Positions 45,859-54,887 of a DNA stretch of 64,000 bases are shown here, one piece after another. Below the pieces are notes generated by a model. The model worked only from the letters and a program-made list of their open reading frames with translations. It had not been told where the DNA came from and did not search any database. Every line of letters begins with the position of its first letter. Within the stretch, counting starts at the first letter, position 1. Source of the stretch: Lutimaribacter salitolerans (GTDB taxonomy: Bacteria > Pseudomonadota > Alphaproteobacteria > Rhodobacterales > Rhodobacteraceae); contig NZ_JBHUDD010000156.1 of assembly GCF_042677865.1 (NCBI RefSeq), positions 8,750 through 72,749 on the forward strand. The letters run 5' to 3'. A program made the position numbers and the translations under genes.

Positions 45859-46830
45859 CTACCAGCGCAGCACCACCGCGCCCCATGCCAGACCGCCACC
45901 GATCGCCTCGGTCACGATCAGATCGCCCTGCTTGATCTGACCGCGCGCGCGGCCCACCGACAGGGCCAGGGGAATCGATGCCGCCGAGGTGTTGCCGTGA
46001 TCCTGCACCGTGACGACGACGTGATCCATTGGCAGGTTCATCTTTTTCGCGGTGCCCTGGATGATGCGGATATTGGCCTGATGCGGCACGATCCAGTCGA
46101 TATCGCCATTGTCCAGCCCGGCCTTGTCGAGCGCGGTCTGCGCGGTCTGGGCCAGCTTTTCGATGGCGTGGCGAAATACCTCGCGGCCTTCCATTCGCAG
46201 ATACCCGCTGTGCCCGGTCGAGACACCGCCGTCGACATAGAGCACATCGCGGTGCCGCCCGTCCGAGTTCAGGTCGGTCGACAGGATGCCGCGGTCGTCG
46301 GTGGTGCCGGTGCCCTGCTGCGCCTCGAGCACCAGCGCGCCCGCGCCGTCGCCGAACAGCACGCAGGTGCCCCGGTCGGTCCAATCCATGATCCGGCTGA
46401 AGGTTTCGGCCCCGATCACCAGCACGCGCTGCGCCTGACCCGAGATGATCAGCGCGTTGGCATTGGCCAGCGCGAACACGAAGCCGGCGCAGACTGCCTG
46501 CACGTCGAAGGCAAAACCGCGGGTCATGCCCAGGTTGGCCTGCACCATGGTCGCGGCGGCGGGAAAGGTCAGATCGGCGGTCGATGTCGCCAGGATGATC
46601 GCATCCAGATCGTCGGCCGCCATCCCGGCATCGTCCAGCGCGGCGCGTGCGGCACGGGTGGCCAGTTCGGATGTGGTCTGGCCTTCAGCGGCGAAATGGC
46701 GGCGTTCGATGCCGGATCGGGCCCTGATCCACTCGTCGCTGGTGTCCAGTGATGCTTCGAATTCACCGTTTTCGACGACGCGGTCGGGCAGGTAGTGCCC
46801 GACGCCCCGTACGACTGCGCGGATCGTCAT
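45859..46830 (-). CDS. fabH: beta-ketoacyl-ACP synthase III
   Basis: 323 aa. Starts fatty-acid synthesis by joining acetyl-CoA to malonyl-ACP. Catalytic triad: Cys114 in VQAVCAGF, His in VPHQANIRI and Asn in DHGNTSAAS. ATGA-type 4-base overlap with the plsX stop, so coupled. Together with plsX it supplies acyl-ACP for fatty acid and phospholipid synthesis. Confidence 0.97.
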   Translation of the reverse strand: MTIRAVVRGVGHYLPDRVVENGEFEASLDTSDEWIRARSGIERRHFAAEGQTTSELATRAARAALDDAGMAADDLDAIILATSTADLTFPAAATMVQANLGMTRGFAFDVQAVCAGFVFALANANALIISGQAQRVLVIGAETFSRIMDWTDRGTCVLFGDGAGALVLEAQQGTGTTDDRGILSTDLNSDGRHRDVLYVDGGVSTGHSGYLRMEGREVFRHAIEKLAQTAQTALDKAGLDNGDIDWIVPHQANIRIIQGTAKKMNLPMDHVVVTVQDHGNTSAASIPLALSVGRARGQIKQGDLIVTEAIGGGLAWGAVVLRW

Positions 46831-47924
46831 GCGGCCCCGTCCTTGTGGTTTGTCATTTCTTCCAGTTGCGACGTGGCGGCGGCCACCCGCGCGGCCAGCT
46901 TTTCGGAAAATCCGCTTTGCGCCAGTTGAAAGGCCAGCTTGACCGCTGCCGACACACCGGTTGCATCCGCCGAACCATGCGATTTCACGACCGTGCCGTT
47001 CAGCCCCAGAAACACGCCACCATTTACCCGCCGCGGATCGATCCGTTTCTTCAGCCGTTGCAACGAGGTGTAGGCCAGAATCGACGCAAACCGGGACAGC
47101 GGCGTATATTTGAACGCCTCTTTCAGCAGGTCACCGATCAGGCTGGCCGTGCCTTCGCCGGTCTTGAGCGCGATATTGCCGGTGAAGCCGTCGGTCACGA
47201 TCACGTCGCAGCGGTCGCCGGGGATATCGCCGCCTTCGACGAAGCCCACGAAATCGAACCGCGCCTTGTCGGCATTGGCCGAGATCAGGTCATGCGCGGC
47301 CTTCAACTCGGCCCGGCCCTTGTGCTCTTCGGTGCCGACGTTCAGCAACCCGATGCGGGGACGATCCAGATCGAGGCCGTTGCGGGCATAGGACGACCCC
47401 ATCAGCGCGTATTGCAGCAGGTCATGGGCATCGGCCCGGATATCCGCGCCCACGTCCAGCATCACGTTGAAACCCTGAGGGTTGCGCGATGGCCACAGCA
47501 CGGCGATGGCGGGGCGGTTGACCCCGGGCAGCTTTTTCAGCCGCACCATCGACAGCAGCATCAGCGCGCCGGTATTGCCGCAGGACACGCAGACCGTGGC
47601 CTCGCCCGCGCGCACGCAATCAAGCGCGGACCACATCGAGGTGTTCTGCCCGTGCCGCATCACGTGGCTGGGCTTGTCCGCCATTTTGACGACGTCGTCG
47701 GCATCGCGCATCTCGCAGCGGCCCGCAAGGTTGCGCCGCTTGGCCACAAGCCGCTCAAGCTCGGCCTTGGGGCCGTGCAGGATAAACCCGATGTCGGGGT
47801 TTTTCTTTGCGGACAGGGAAATACCGGCGACAACCGTCGCCGGACCCTTGTCACCACCCATGGCGTCAACGGAAATGACGATACGTCCGCTACCCGTGAG
47901 GGACTGATGCTGCGCGCCAGTCAT
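46827..47924 (-). CDS. plsX: phosphate acyltransferase PlsX
   Basis: 365 aa (possibly slightly shorter if a later start is used; the conserved part begins at RIVISVDAMGGDKGP). PlsX makes acyl-phosphate from acyl-ACP for glycerolipid synthesis with PlsY. Landmarks: VDAMGGDKGP near the N-terminus, SCGNTGALM, NVGTEEHKG and VVTDGFTGNIALKT. It follows rpmF by 23 bases and overlaps fabH. Confidence 0.96.
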   Translation of the reverse strand: MTGAQHQSLTGSGRIVISVDAMGGDKGPATVVAGISLSAKKNPDIGFILHGPKAELERLVAKRRNLAGRCEMRDADDVVKMADKPSHVMRHGQNTSMWSALDCVRAGEATVCVSCGNTGALMLLSMVRLKKLPGVNRPAIAVLWPSRNPQGFNVMLDVGADIRADAHDLLQYALMGSSYARNGLDLDRPRIGLLNVGTEEHKGRAELKAAHDLISANADKARFDFVGFVEGGDIPGDRCDVIVTDGFTGNIALKTGEGTASLIGDLLKEAFKYTPLSRFASILAYTSLQRLKKRIDPRRVNGGVFLGLNGTVVKSHGSADATGVSAAVKLAFQLAQSGFSEKLAARVAAATSQLEEMTNHKDGAA

Positions 47925-47947
47925 GCGGACAATCGACCCCTCTGCGG

Positions 47948-48154
47948 TCAGGCCGCGTCTTCGTCCAGATCAACCTCGTCGACCATGGCGACGACTTCGC
48001 GGTCGGCATAGTGACCGCAGGATGCGCACACGTGGTGGGGGCGCTTGAGCTCGCCACAGTTGGAGCATTCGTTGGGGTTTGCCGCAACCAGCGCATCATG
48101 TGCGCGGCGGTTGTTGCGGCGCGATTTCGAGACTTTGTTCTGTTGGACGGCCAT
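47948..48154 (-). CDS. rpmF: 50S ribosomal protein L32
   Basis: 68 aa from the ATG at 48154 (MAVQQNKVSKSRRNNRRAHD). Zinc-ribbon form: CSNCGELKRPHHVCASCG holds four Cys, so this is the C+ paralogue. It lies in the order DUF177-rpmF-plsX-fabH, the same as in E. coli (yceD-rpmF-plsX-fabH), linking ribosome and lipid synthesis. A likely own promoter lies at 48262-48289. Confidence 0.97.
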   Translation of the reverse strand: MAVQQNKVSKSRRNNRRAHDALVAANPNECSNCGELKRPHHVCASCGHYADREVVAMVDEVDLDEDAA

Positions 48155-48261
48155 GTCACAACCTTTATTCCTGCGGCGCGCTGCGCCATGTTTCACAAGG
48201 GTTTGGGGGCACTTACAAGAGAGTGTCGTGCATGTCCAACCCTGAATCCGATGGAGGCCGG

Positions 48262-48289
48262 AAAATACTGTGTTTGCGCGCCGTGGCAA
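48262..48289 (-). promoter_or_regulatory. probable rpmF-plsX-fabH promoter
   Basis: On the minus strand TTGCCA (48284-48289) and TATTTT (48262-48267) are spaced by 16 bases, about 110 bases before the rpmF start. The gap after the DUF177 gene (166 bases) gives room for this promoter and a leader. Confidence 0.45.
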
Positions 48290-48320
48290 GCGGTTTTTTG
48301 CGAGCGCGGCAAGGCGTTGA

Positions 48321-48863
48321 TCAGTCGTCCTTTTTCAGCGAATCGCGCAGCGCCGCAAGCCCGGCAAAGGGTTTGGTGTCCTCGTCGCGCAAGGGCTCGG
48401 CCCCCGGTTCGGTCACCACCACGTCGCCCGGCCCGGCATCCGGGGCGCGCGGGTACAGCGGCAACGCCAGCGCCAGCGCCTCGGCCATCACGCGGGTCAG
48501 GTCGATGTAGTCGGGCAGGGGCTCTGCGGTGTCATCCTCGGGCATCTCGACCTCTTCACCCTCGGGGATCTCGGGCATCTGCGCCAGGTAGCGGCGGGTC
48601 ACATCCTCTTGCAGCCGGGTGCTGACCGGTGCCAGCGTGACAACGCAGGGCTGCGTGACCGTGGCCCCCAGATGCCCGTCCAGCCGCCAGTCGCGCGCGC
48701 CCTCGGGGCGGATCTGCCCCTTGAAGGACAGTTTGCGCAGACCCGACAGGCCCAGTTCCTGTGCCATGACGCTGTTTTGCTCGGCCGTTGGACGCAGATC
48801 GAAGTCTATCCCGCGATTGGGCGGCAGATCGGCCACGCGGAATCGATTTGTGGCTTTTGTCAT
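48321..48863 (-). CDS. DUF177-family protein (YceD-like)
   Basis: 180 aa from the ATG at 48863 (MTKATNRFRVADLPPNRG), with GGAAG upstream. DUF177/YceD proteins lie next to rpmF in most bacteria and are needed for 23S rRNA accumulation in plants and E. coli relatives. The domain has the QPCVVTLAPVSTRLQEDVTR stretch with its single conserved Cys and ends in an acidic region (EIPEGEEVEMPEDD) and TKPFAGLAALRDSL. Divergent from bamE. Confidence 0.88.
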   Translation of the reverse strand: MTKATNRFRVADLPPNRGIDFDLRPTAEQNSVMAQELGLSGLRKLSFKGQIRPEGARDWRLDGHLGATVTQPCVVTLAPVSTRLQEDVTRRYLAQMPEIPEGEEVEMPEDDTAEPLPDYIDLTRVMAEALALALPLYPRAPDAGPGDVVVTEPGAEPLRDEDTKPFAGLAALRDSLKKDD

Positions 48864-48879
48864 TGGTACGCTTCCATTC

Positions 48880-48906
48880 TTGAACCCTGACGGTTCCTTG
48901 TATAAT
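48880..48906 (+). promoter_or_regulatory. bamE promoter
   Basis: TTGAAC (48880-48885), a short 15-base spacer and a perfect TATAAT (48901-48906). The start point would be about 35 bases before the bamE ATG at 48948. It lies in the short divergent gap with the DUF177 gene. Confidence 0.55.
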
Positions 48907-48947
48907 CGGGATAGAAGGCACGGTGTGCCATGGCAAGGGGGGCGTTG

Positions 48948-49385
48948 ATGGTCCGCAAGATCGCTGCAATTCTGTGCGTGCTGGTGGTGGCGGGGTGTTC
49001 CTCGGTCTATCGCAACCACGGGTATGTCCCCAAGGACGAAGAGCTTTCCGAGATCGTGGTGGGCGTCGACACACGCGACAGCGTGGCCGAGGCCGTGGGC
49101 ACGCCTGCCTCAAGCGGCGTGCTGGACAGCTCGGGGTATTACTATGTTCAAAGCCGTGTGCGGCATTTCGCCTATCGCCGTCCCGAGGTGATCAGCCGCG
49201 AGGTTCTGGCCATCAGCTTTGACACTGGCGGCGTGGTGCGCAACATCGAACGCTTCGGGCTGGAGGACGGACAGGTCGTGCCGATCGCACGCCGGGTGAC
49301 CGAAACCACCAGCAGCGACAATGGATTCCTGCGCCAGCTTCTGCGCAACCTGGGCAACTTTTCCGCTGGCACCTTCCTTGACTGA
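48948..49385 (+). CDS. bamE: outer-membrane protein assembly factor BamE
   Basis: 145 aa from the ATG at 48948, with AGGGGGG well placed before it; an ATG at 48930 is also in frame but lacks a site. Signal and lipobox MVRKIAAILCVLVVAGCSS (Cys lipidated). SmpA/BamE fold: GVDTRDSVAEAVGTP and YYYVQSRVRHFAYRRPEV. Part of the Bam complex that inserts beta-barrel proteins; anchored in the outer membrane facing the periplasm. Stands alone here; its partners BamA, B and D are elsewhere. Confidence 0.92.
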   Translation: MVRKIAAILCVLVVAGCSSVYRNHGYVPKDEELSEIVVGVDTRDSVAEAVGTPASSGVLDSSGYYYVQSRVRHFAYRRPEVISREVLAISFDTGGVVRNIERFGLEDGQVVPIARRVTETTSSDNGFLRQLLRNLGNFSAGTFLD

Positions 49386-49475
49386 CCTGCGTTAGCGTCG
49401 TCAGCCTGTCACATCTTGTATGCTAGGCGCTGCGCAGCTACAATTTGCGCAGCGGGGCATGACAGGATGGCCGCA

Positions 49476-50207
49476 ATGACGAGCATGAAACGCGGTCGCT
49501 ACCATGCGCGACTGGCAGAAACGGCCGACGATCTGACCAAGGCGCAGCGCCTGCGCCATCTGTGTTTTCACGGTGATGACGGGCAGGATGCAGACCGGTT
49601 TGATGACATCTGCGCCCATATCCTTGTGGAAGAGGGGAAAACCGGGCGGCTGGTCTGTTGCTTTCGCTTCCTGCCGCTGACCGACGGGGCCGAGATTGAT
49701 CGCTGTTATTCCGCGCAGTATTACAACCTGTCAAGCCTGCGCGACTTTGCCGGCCCGATGGTCGAACTGGGCCGGTTCTGCATCCACCCGGACCTGAAAG
49801 ACCCCGATATCCTGCGCGTGGCCTGGGGGGCGATGACCGCCTATGTCGATCAGCATGGCGTCGAACTGCTGTTTGGCTGTTCGTCCTTCAAGGGCACCGA
49901 GGCGGGTGACTACCTGGATGCCTTTACCGTGTTGCGCGACCGCCATCTGGCCCCCAAGCGCTGGTTGCCCCGGGTCAAGGCCCCGCGCGTGTTCCGTTTT
50001 GGTCAGTTGCTGCGGCGCAAGCCGGATGCGAAGCTGGCGATGTTGCGGATGCCGCCGTTGTTGCGGACCTACCTGCTGATGGGCGGCTGGGTCAGCGATC
50101 ATGCGGTGGTCGATGTGCAGATGAACACGCTGCACGTGTTCACCGGGCTTGAGATCAAGGCGATCCCACCCGCGCGCAAAAGGCTGCTGCGGGCGGTCGC
50201 CGGATAA
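49476..50207 (+). CDS. olsB: L-ornithine N-alpha-acyltransferase (ornithine lipid synthesis)
   Basis: 243 aa from the ATG at 49476 (MTSMKRGRYHARLAET), with AGGA 8 bases before it. GNAT-fold acyltransferase of the OlsB family: CFRFLPL, VELGRFCIHPDLKDPDILR and LFGCSSFKGTEAGDY. OlsB joins a 3-hydroxyacyl chain from ACP to ornithine, forming lyso-ornithine lipid; OlsA then adds a second chain. The olsA gene is not next to it here. Ornithine lipids replace phospholipids in low-phosphate sea water, consistent with a marine organism. Confidence 0.85.
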   Translation: MTSMKRGRYHARLAETADDLTKAQRLRHLCFHGDDGQDADRFDDICAHILVEEGKTGRLVCCFRFLPLTDGAEIDRCYSAQYYNLSSLRDFAGPMVELGRFCIHPDLKDPDILRVAWGAMTAYVDQHGVELLFGCSSFKGTEAGDYLDAFTVLRDRHLAPKRWLPRVKAPRVFRFGQLLRRKPDAKLAMLRMPPLLRTYLLMGGWVSDHAVVDVQMNTLHVFTGLEIKAIPPARKRLLRAVAG

Positions 50208-50248
50208 GGGCGCTTGACGCGGCACGGGGGCTTGGATAGCTGGCGCAT

Positions 50249-52075
50249 ATGGCGCGCGCACCCCTTCTCCAACTCAATGACATCTCGCTGACCTTCGGCG
50301 GCGATCCCGTGTTTGACGACCTGTCGTTGGTGGTCCATCCGGGCGACCGTGTGGCCCTTGTGGGGCGCAACGGGTCAGGCAAATCCACCCTGATGAAGGT
50401 CATGGCCGGGCTGGTCGAGGCCGATCGTGGCGACCGGGTGATCACGCCGGGCGTGGCCGTGGGCTACATGGAACAAGACCCCGACATGGCCGGGTTTGCC
50501 ACCTTGGGCGATTACGCCGCCAGCGAGCTGGACCCCGGCGAGATGTACCGGGTCGAAATGGCGGGCGAGGGGCTGAAGTTCGACCCCGACCGCCCCGTCA
50601 GCACCGCCTCGGGGGGGGAGCGGCGGCGCGCGGCGCTGGCCAAGCTTATGGCCGAGGCGCCCGAGCTGATGCTGCTGGACGAGCCGACCAACCATCTGGA
50701 CATCCAGGCAATCGGCTGGCTGGAGGAAGAGCTGCGCCAGACCCGCGCGGGCTTTGTCCTGATCAGCCACGACCGCGCGTTCCTGCGGGCGCTGACGCGC
50801 GCAACCCTGTGGATCGACCGCGGACAGGTGCGCCGCCGTGAAGAGGGGTTCGAGGGCTTCGAGGCCTGGCGCGACAAGGTCTGGGAAGACGAGGATGTCG
50901 CCCGCCACAAGCTGAACCGCAAGATCAAGTCCGAGGCGCGGTGGGCCGTCGAAGGCATCAGCGCCCGGCGCAAGCGCAATCAGGGCCGGGTACGCGCGTT
51001 GCAGGATCTGCGCGCCGAACGCGCCTCGCAGATCAAGCGGCAGGGCACCGCCGCCATGGCGCTGGAGCAGGGGCCGAAGTCGGGCCGCAAGGTGATCGAG
51101 GCGCAAGGCATTTCAAAGGCTTATGACGACAAGGTGATCCTGCACCCGTTCGATATCCGAATCCTGCGCGGTGACCGGGTGGCGTTTGTCGGGCCCAATG
51201 GCGTGGGCAAGACCACGCTGCTGAAACTGCTGATGGCCGAGATCGAGCCGGATACCGGCACCGTCACGCATGGCACCAACCTTGTGCCCGCCATTTTCGA
51301 TCAGGCCCGCGCGCAGCTTGATCCGGAAATGACGCTGTGGGACAGCCTGACCGGCGATCCCGACATGCGCGTTTCGGGCAAGGCCGACCAGATCCTGGTA
51401 CGCGGCCAGCCCAAGCACGTGATCGCGTACCTGAAGGATTTCCTGTTCGACGAGGCGCAGGCCCGCGCGCCGGTCAAGTCCTTGTCAGGCGGCGAAAAAG
51501 CGCGGCTGCTGCTGGCCAAGCTGATGGCGCGCGAAAGCAACCTGCTGGTGCTGGACGAACCGACCAACGATCTGGATATCGAAACGCTGGACCTGTTGCA
51601 GGAACTGCTGGACGACTTTGACGGCACCGTGATGCTGGTCAGCCACGATCGCGACTTTCTGGACCGTGTGGCCAGCACCACCATCGCGATGGAAGGCGAC
51701 GGGCGTGCCACCGTCTATGCCGGTGGCTGGACCGACTACCAGACCCAGAAGGCGGCGCAGGCCACGCCGGAAAGTGACGGGAAATCAAAGGCTCAGGGCG
51801 CAAAACCCAAGTCGGGCGGCAAATCGGGCAAGCCCGCGCAACCCGCGCTCAGCTTTACCGAAAAGCACCGGCTGGACACGCTGCCCGCAGAGATCGAGCG
51901 GATCGGGGCCGAGATCGCCAAGCTCGAAGAGTTGCTGGCCCAGCCCGACCTGTTCACCCGCGAGCCGGTTAAATTCCGCAAGGCGACCGAGGCGCTGACC
52001 ACGCGCCAGAAGGCGCTGAGTGATGCCGAAGAGGAATGGCTGACCCTGATGGAAAAGGCCGAAACGGCGATGTGA
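50249..52075 (+). CDS. ABC-F family ATPase (Uup-like)
   Basis: 608 aa with two ATP-binding cassettes and no membrane part. First: Walker A LVGRNGSGKST, signature ASGGERRRAALAKL, Walker B LMLLDEPTNHLDI. Second: FVGPNGVGKTT, LSGGEKARLLLAKL, LLVLDEPTNDLDI. Between them a linker as in ribosome-acting ABC-F proteins, and a C-terminal coiled coil (about 530-605, EKHRLDTLPAEIERIGAEIA) typical of Uup. Uup affects precise transposon excision and translation of difficult sequences by acting on the ribosome. The gene starts about 40 bases after olsB. It is followed by an ATGCAC repeat and hairpins. Confidence 0.92.
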   Translation: MARAPLLQLNDISLTFGGDPVFDDLSLVVHPGDRVALVGRNGSGKSTLMKVMAGLVEADRGDRVITPGVAVGYMEQDPDMAGFATLGDYAASELDPGEMYRVEMAGEGLKFDPDRPVSTASGGERRRAALAKLMAEAPELMLLDEPTNHLDIQAIGWLEEELRQTRAGFVLISHDRAFLRALTRATLWIDRGQVRRREEGFEGFEAWRDKVWEDEDVARHKLNRKIKSEARWAVEGISARRKRNQGRVRALQDLRAERASQIKRQGTAAMALEQGPKSGRKVIEAQGISKAYDDKVILHPFDIRILRGDRVAFVGPNGVGKTTLLKLLMAEIEPDTGTVTHGTNLVPAIFDQARAQLDPEMTLWDSLTGDPDMRVSGKADQILVRGQPKHVIAYLKDFLFDEAQARAPVKSLSGGEKARLLLAKLMARESNLLVLDEPTNDLDIETLDLLQELLDDFDGTVMLVSHDRDFLDRVASTTIAMEGDGRATVYAGGWTDYQTQKAAQATPESDGKSKAQGAKPKSGGKSGKPAQPALSFTEKHRLDTLPAEIERIGAEIAKLEELLAQPDLFTREPVKFRKATEALTTRQKALSDAEEEWLTLMEKAETAM

Positions 52076-52080
52076 TTGCC

Positions 52081-52108
52081 GTGCACATACCATGCAAACG
52101 CCATGCAT
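52081..52108 (+). repeat. ATGCAY-phased interspersed repeat, copy C
   Basis: GTGCAC at 52081, ATGCAA at 52092, ATGCAT at 52103: three cores exactly 11 bases apart, starting 5 bases after the ABC-F stop. Same order (GCAC first, GCAT last) as the other copies. Confidence 0.6.
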
Positions 52109-52124
52109 AGTTCGCCTGACCGAA

Positions 52125-52217
52125 AAGGGCCGGAGCAAAAACAGCCCCGGCCCTTCCTCTCTCGACAAGTATCCTCGGGGGGAGTCCCCTGAAAGGGGAC
52201 GGGGGCAGACAGCCCCC
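52125..52217. terminator. cluster of three hairpins between convergent genes
   Basis: AAGGGCCGG (52125-52133) with CCGGCCCTT (52147-52155); GTCCCCT (52184-52190) with AGGGGAC (52194-52200); GGGGGC and GCCCCC (about 52201-52217). They separate the ABC-F gene from the convergent SDR gene (ends 52227). The first is the best terminator; T-runs are short. Confidence 0.5.
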
Positions 52218-52226
52218 CCTGCGCCG

Positions 52227-52982
52227 TCAGCGCATGCGTAGCGCGCCGTCGATGCGGATCGTCTCGCCGTTCAGATAGCCGCTCTCGACGATGAAGCGCG
52301 CCAGTTCGGCATATTCGCGCGGATCGCCCAGACGTTTGGGGCAGGTGACATCCTGCGCCAGCCCGGCGCGCACCTCGTCGGGCAGGCCAAGCAGCATCGG
52401 GGTCAGGAACAGGCCCGGCGCGATCGCCATGACGCGGATGCCCTCGCGCGACAGATCGCGAGCCATCGGCAGCGACATGCCCGCGATGCCCGCCTTGGAC
52501 GAGGCATAGGCGACCTGACCCTTTTGCCCGTCAAAGGCCGCGACCGAGGCGGTGTTGACGATGACGCCGCGCTGGCCATCCTCGGTCGGCTCGTTCTTGG
52601 CCATCTCGACCGCTGCCAGACGGGCGACGTTGAAGGTGCCGACCAGGTTGATGCCGATCACGCGGTTATAGTGATCCAGGCTGTGCGCGCCGTCCTTGTG
52701 AATGGTTTTTTCCGCCGTGCCGACACCGGCGCAGTTGACGCAGGCGTTGATCTTGCCCATCGCCTTGACCGCCGCCGCGACGGCGGCCTGTACCGAAGCC
52801 TCGGACGTGACATCTGTTTCGACGAATGTCGCGCCGATCTCGTCGGCGATCTGTGCGCCGCGGGTGGCGTCGCGGTCCAGGATGGTGACCTGCGCGCCGC
52901 CGTCACGGAACATGCGGGCCGTCGCCTCGCCCAGGCCCGAGGCGCCCCCGGTGATGATCGCGGCCGTGTCTTGTAGTTTCAT
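52227..52982 (-). CDS. short-chain dehydrogenase, 3-hydroxyacyl-CoA dehydrogenase type-2-like
   Basis: 251 aa classical SDR. NAD-binding TGGASGLG at residues 11-18, NCAGVG near 85, catalytic Ser in NTASVAAF and Tyr-Lys in VAYASSKAG. Resembles the HSD10/3-hydroxyacyl-CoA dehydrogenase group by the GKINACVNCAG and TPMLLGLPDEVRAGL stretches. Acts in fatty acid or branched-chain degradation. Single gene; upstream gap of 64 bases to the AbrB-type gene. Confidence 0.9.
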   Translation of the reverse strand: MKLQDTAAIITGGASGLGEATARMFRDGGAQVTILDRDATRGAQIADEIGATFVETDVTSEASVQAAVAAAVKAMGKINACVNCAGVGTAEKTIHKDGAHSLDHYNRVIGINLVGTFNVARLAAVEMAKNEPTEDGQRGVIVNTASVAAFDGQKGQVAYASSKAGIAGMSLPMARDLSREGIRVMAIAPGLFLTPMLLGLPDEVRAGLAQDVTCPKRLGDPREYAELARFIVESGYLNGETIRIDGALRMR

Positions 52983-53046
52983 GGCTTTTGCCCTCTCTCC
53001 CGCTCAAATGAACATGCGTTCAGATAACGCCGGGGCAACGGTGCTG

Positions 53047-54111
53047 TCAAAGCCTGCGGGTGGATACGTAGCGTCCGATCAGACCCAGTTCGATGACCGT
53101 CAGGATGATGCGCCAGATGTGATGCGCGGTGACCAGCGCCGGGTTGGCATTGAGCGACAGGGCGACCAACGCCATTTCGGTGACCCCGCCAGGGGCAAAG
53201 CTGACCAGCAGCACGTCGAGCGGCTGATCGGTCAGGCGCATCAGGGCCAGCGCAAAGGCCAGCCCGATGCCCAGCATGAAGGCGACGGACACCAGCCCCA
53301 GCCCCAGACCGCGCAGCAGGGCGTTGCCGCGCAGACCGCCAAGGCGCATCCCAAGGCTGGCCCCGATCACCACCTGACAGACCGAGATCATCCAGTTCGG
53401 CAGGTCCAGAATGCCCAGCCCGGTCACGCTGACCACGGCGGCGGCAAACAGCGGGCCGGTCAGTTGCCACGCGGGCAGGTGCAGCCGGTGACCCAGCCAA
53501 AGCCCGGCCATGGCGGTCAGGATGACGACGTGCAAGTGACTGAAATCAGAGGGGCTTGCATGGGCCAGCATCATGCCGCCGGCACTGCCGACGGGGGCGC
53601 CCATCCAGATCGACAGCCCGATGGGAACCAGCGTGATCACAAGGATGATGCGCAGGAACTGCTGCATCGTCAGGGTGGCGATGTCTGCCCCCGCCGCCTC
53701 GCCCATGGCGATGGACTCCAGCAGCCCGCCTGGGGTGGCGGAATAAAACGCGGTGGCGGTGTCATAGCCGCCGATATGCCGGAAAATCAGGTAGTTGCCA
53801 CCATGCGCCAGCAGGACGAAAATGATGATACCGGCAAAGCTGATCAGCATGGCGGGCAGCAGCGCGATCAGGTCGGGAGAGACCTGCGCGCCGATCATCA
53901 CGCCGATCACCGCGAGAAAAATCAGGCGAAATTTCTGAGGAAAAACATAGCCTTCGGGGATCGTAGGGGCAAAGAGGATGCCGGCGAGCGCGGTGGCCAC
54001 AAGGCTGCCCAGCATGAAGGGAAGGGGGGTGTGCAGCAGGTGCGCGATGCCGCCCCCGGCCCCGCCCACAAGAACAAGGGCCAGCGTTGTCAATATGGTC
54101 GCGCGCGTCAT
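53047..54111 (-). CDS. AbrB/ammonia-monooxygenase-like membrane protein
   Basis: 354 aa from the ATG at 54111, with AGGACACCG before it. About ten hydrophobic segments in two repeated halves (FMLGSLVATALAGILFAP in the first, GLWLGHRLHLPAWQLTGPLF in the second), with the family motif YSATPGGLLE. Pfam AbrB is unrelated to the DNA-binding AbrB regulator and named for ammonia monooxygenase history; its members are thought to be transporters. Function unproven. Next to tRNA-Gly. Confidence 0.85.
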   Translation of the reverse strand: MTRATILTTLALVLVGGAGGGIAHLLHTPLPFMLGSLVATALAGILFAPTIPEGYVFPQKFRLIFLAVIGVMIGAQVSPDLIALLPAMLISFAGIIIFVLLAHGGNYLIFRHIGGYDTATAFYSATPGGLLESIAMGEAAGADIATLTMQQFLRIILVITLVPIGLSIWMGAPVGSAGGMMLAHASPSDFSHLHVVILTAMAGLWLGHRLHLPAWQLTGPLFAAAVVSVTGLGILDLPNWMISVCQVVIGASLGMRLGGLRGNALLRGLGLGLVSVAFMLGIGLAFALALMRLTDQPLDVLLVSFAPGGVTEMALVALSLNANPALVTAHHIWRIILTVIELGLIGRYVSTRRL

Positions 54112-54188
54112 CGGTGTCCTGCCTGCGTCGCCACAGCTATAGCGCAGGGGCGCCGGGAATGCCAAGGGATTGTATTTGCTGGGGTTTA

Positions 54189-54262
54189 TGGAGCGGGTGA
54201 AGGGAATCGAACCCTCGTATTCAGCTTGGGAAGCTGCTGCTCTACCATTGAGCTACACCCGC
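54189..54262 (-). tRNA. tRNA-Gly (CCC anticodon)
   Basis: Reading leftwards: acceptor GCGGGTG/CACCCGC, D arm GCTC-AATGGTA-GAGC, anticodon loop TTCCCAA (anticodon CCC), T loop TTCGATT, discriminator T and encoded CCA (54189-54191). 74 bases. The outermost anticodon-stem position is a G-A mismatch; the rest pairs. Confidence 0.93.
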
Positions 54263-54316
54263 GTTGTGCCGTGTCTTATACCGCTTCGCCGGACCTGTCC
54301 AGTGGCGTAAATGGCG

Positions 54317-54355
54317 ATGCGCGCGCCCTGCACAGGCGATGCACATGGCATGCAT
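54317..54355 (+). repeat. ATGCAY-phased interspersed repeat, copy D
   Basis: ATGCGC at 54317, CTGCAC at 54328, ATGCAC at 54339, ATGCAT at 54350: four units exactly 11 bases apart. Lies between tRNA-Gly and the end of the cupin gene. The flank after it (CGCCGGCGTATGG, then TCGGATTGG) resembles that after copy B. Confidence 0.65.
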
Positions 54356-54427
54356 ATACGCCGGCGTATGGCGTCGGATTGGTCAGGTCGCCCCCGGCGC
54401 CTCCGCACGAGGGGCAGGGGGTGGGGG

Positions 54428-54832
54428 TCATCCCGGCGTGGCGCTGTAATCGGCGTCGGCGACTTTTTCCAGCCAGTCGGCGGCGCTGTCGCCGTCTTTT
54501 TCCTGAATCGCGATATGGGTCATGGCGCAGTCCGGCGCGGCCCCGTGCCAGTGTTCTTCGCCCGGATCGAACCAGACCACATCGCCGGGAAATATCTCTT
54601 GCACCGGGCCGCCGCGACGGCCCGCGCGGCCCTTGCCCGCGGTCACGATCAGGGTCTGGCCGAACGGATGCGTGTGCCATGCCGTGCGCGCGCCCGGCTC
54701 GAACGTCACGGTCAGGGCGTTCACCCGCGCCGGGGCGGGGGCCGAGATCACGGGATCAAAGCGCACTGTGCCGGTGAAATAGTCGGGGTTGGGCCCCTGG
54801 GACGGGCGGCTGCCCGCGCGGTGGATCTGCAT
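54428..54832 (-). CDS. cupin-domain protein
   Basis: 134 aa from the ATG at 54832, with a strong AAGGAGG site. Single cupin barrel: TAWHTHPFGQTLIVT gives two metal-binding His and a Gln/Glu position, and GDVVWFDPGEEHWHG the third His. Resembles small carboxymuconolactone-type or quercetinase-like cupins used as metal enzymes or ligand binders. It follows the corrinoid activase gene by 55 bases on the same strand and could be in its operon. Confidence 0.85.
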   Translation of the reverse strand: MQIHRAGSRPSQGPNPDYFTGTVRFDPVISAPAPARVNALTVTFEPGARTAWHTHPFGQTLIVTAGKGRAGRRGGPVQEIFPGDVVWFDPGEEHWHGAAPDCAMTHIAIQEKDGDSAADWLEKVADADYSATPG

Positions 54833-54887
54833 GTCGTGCCTCCTTGGTTGGGGGCAGGATAGCGGCCCCGAGCGGGCAGGCAAGCGG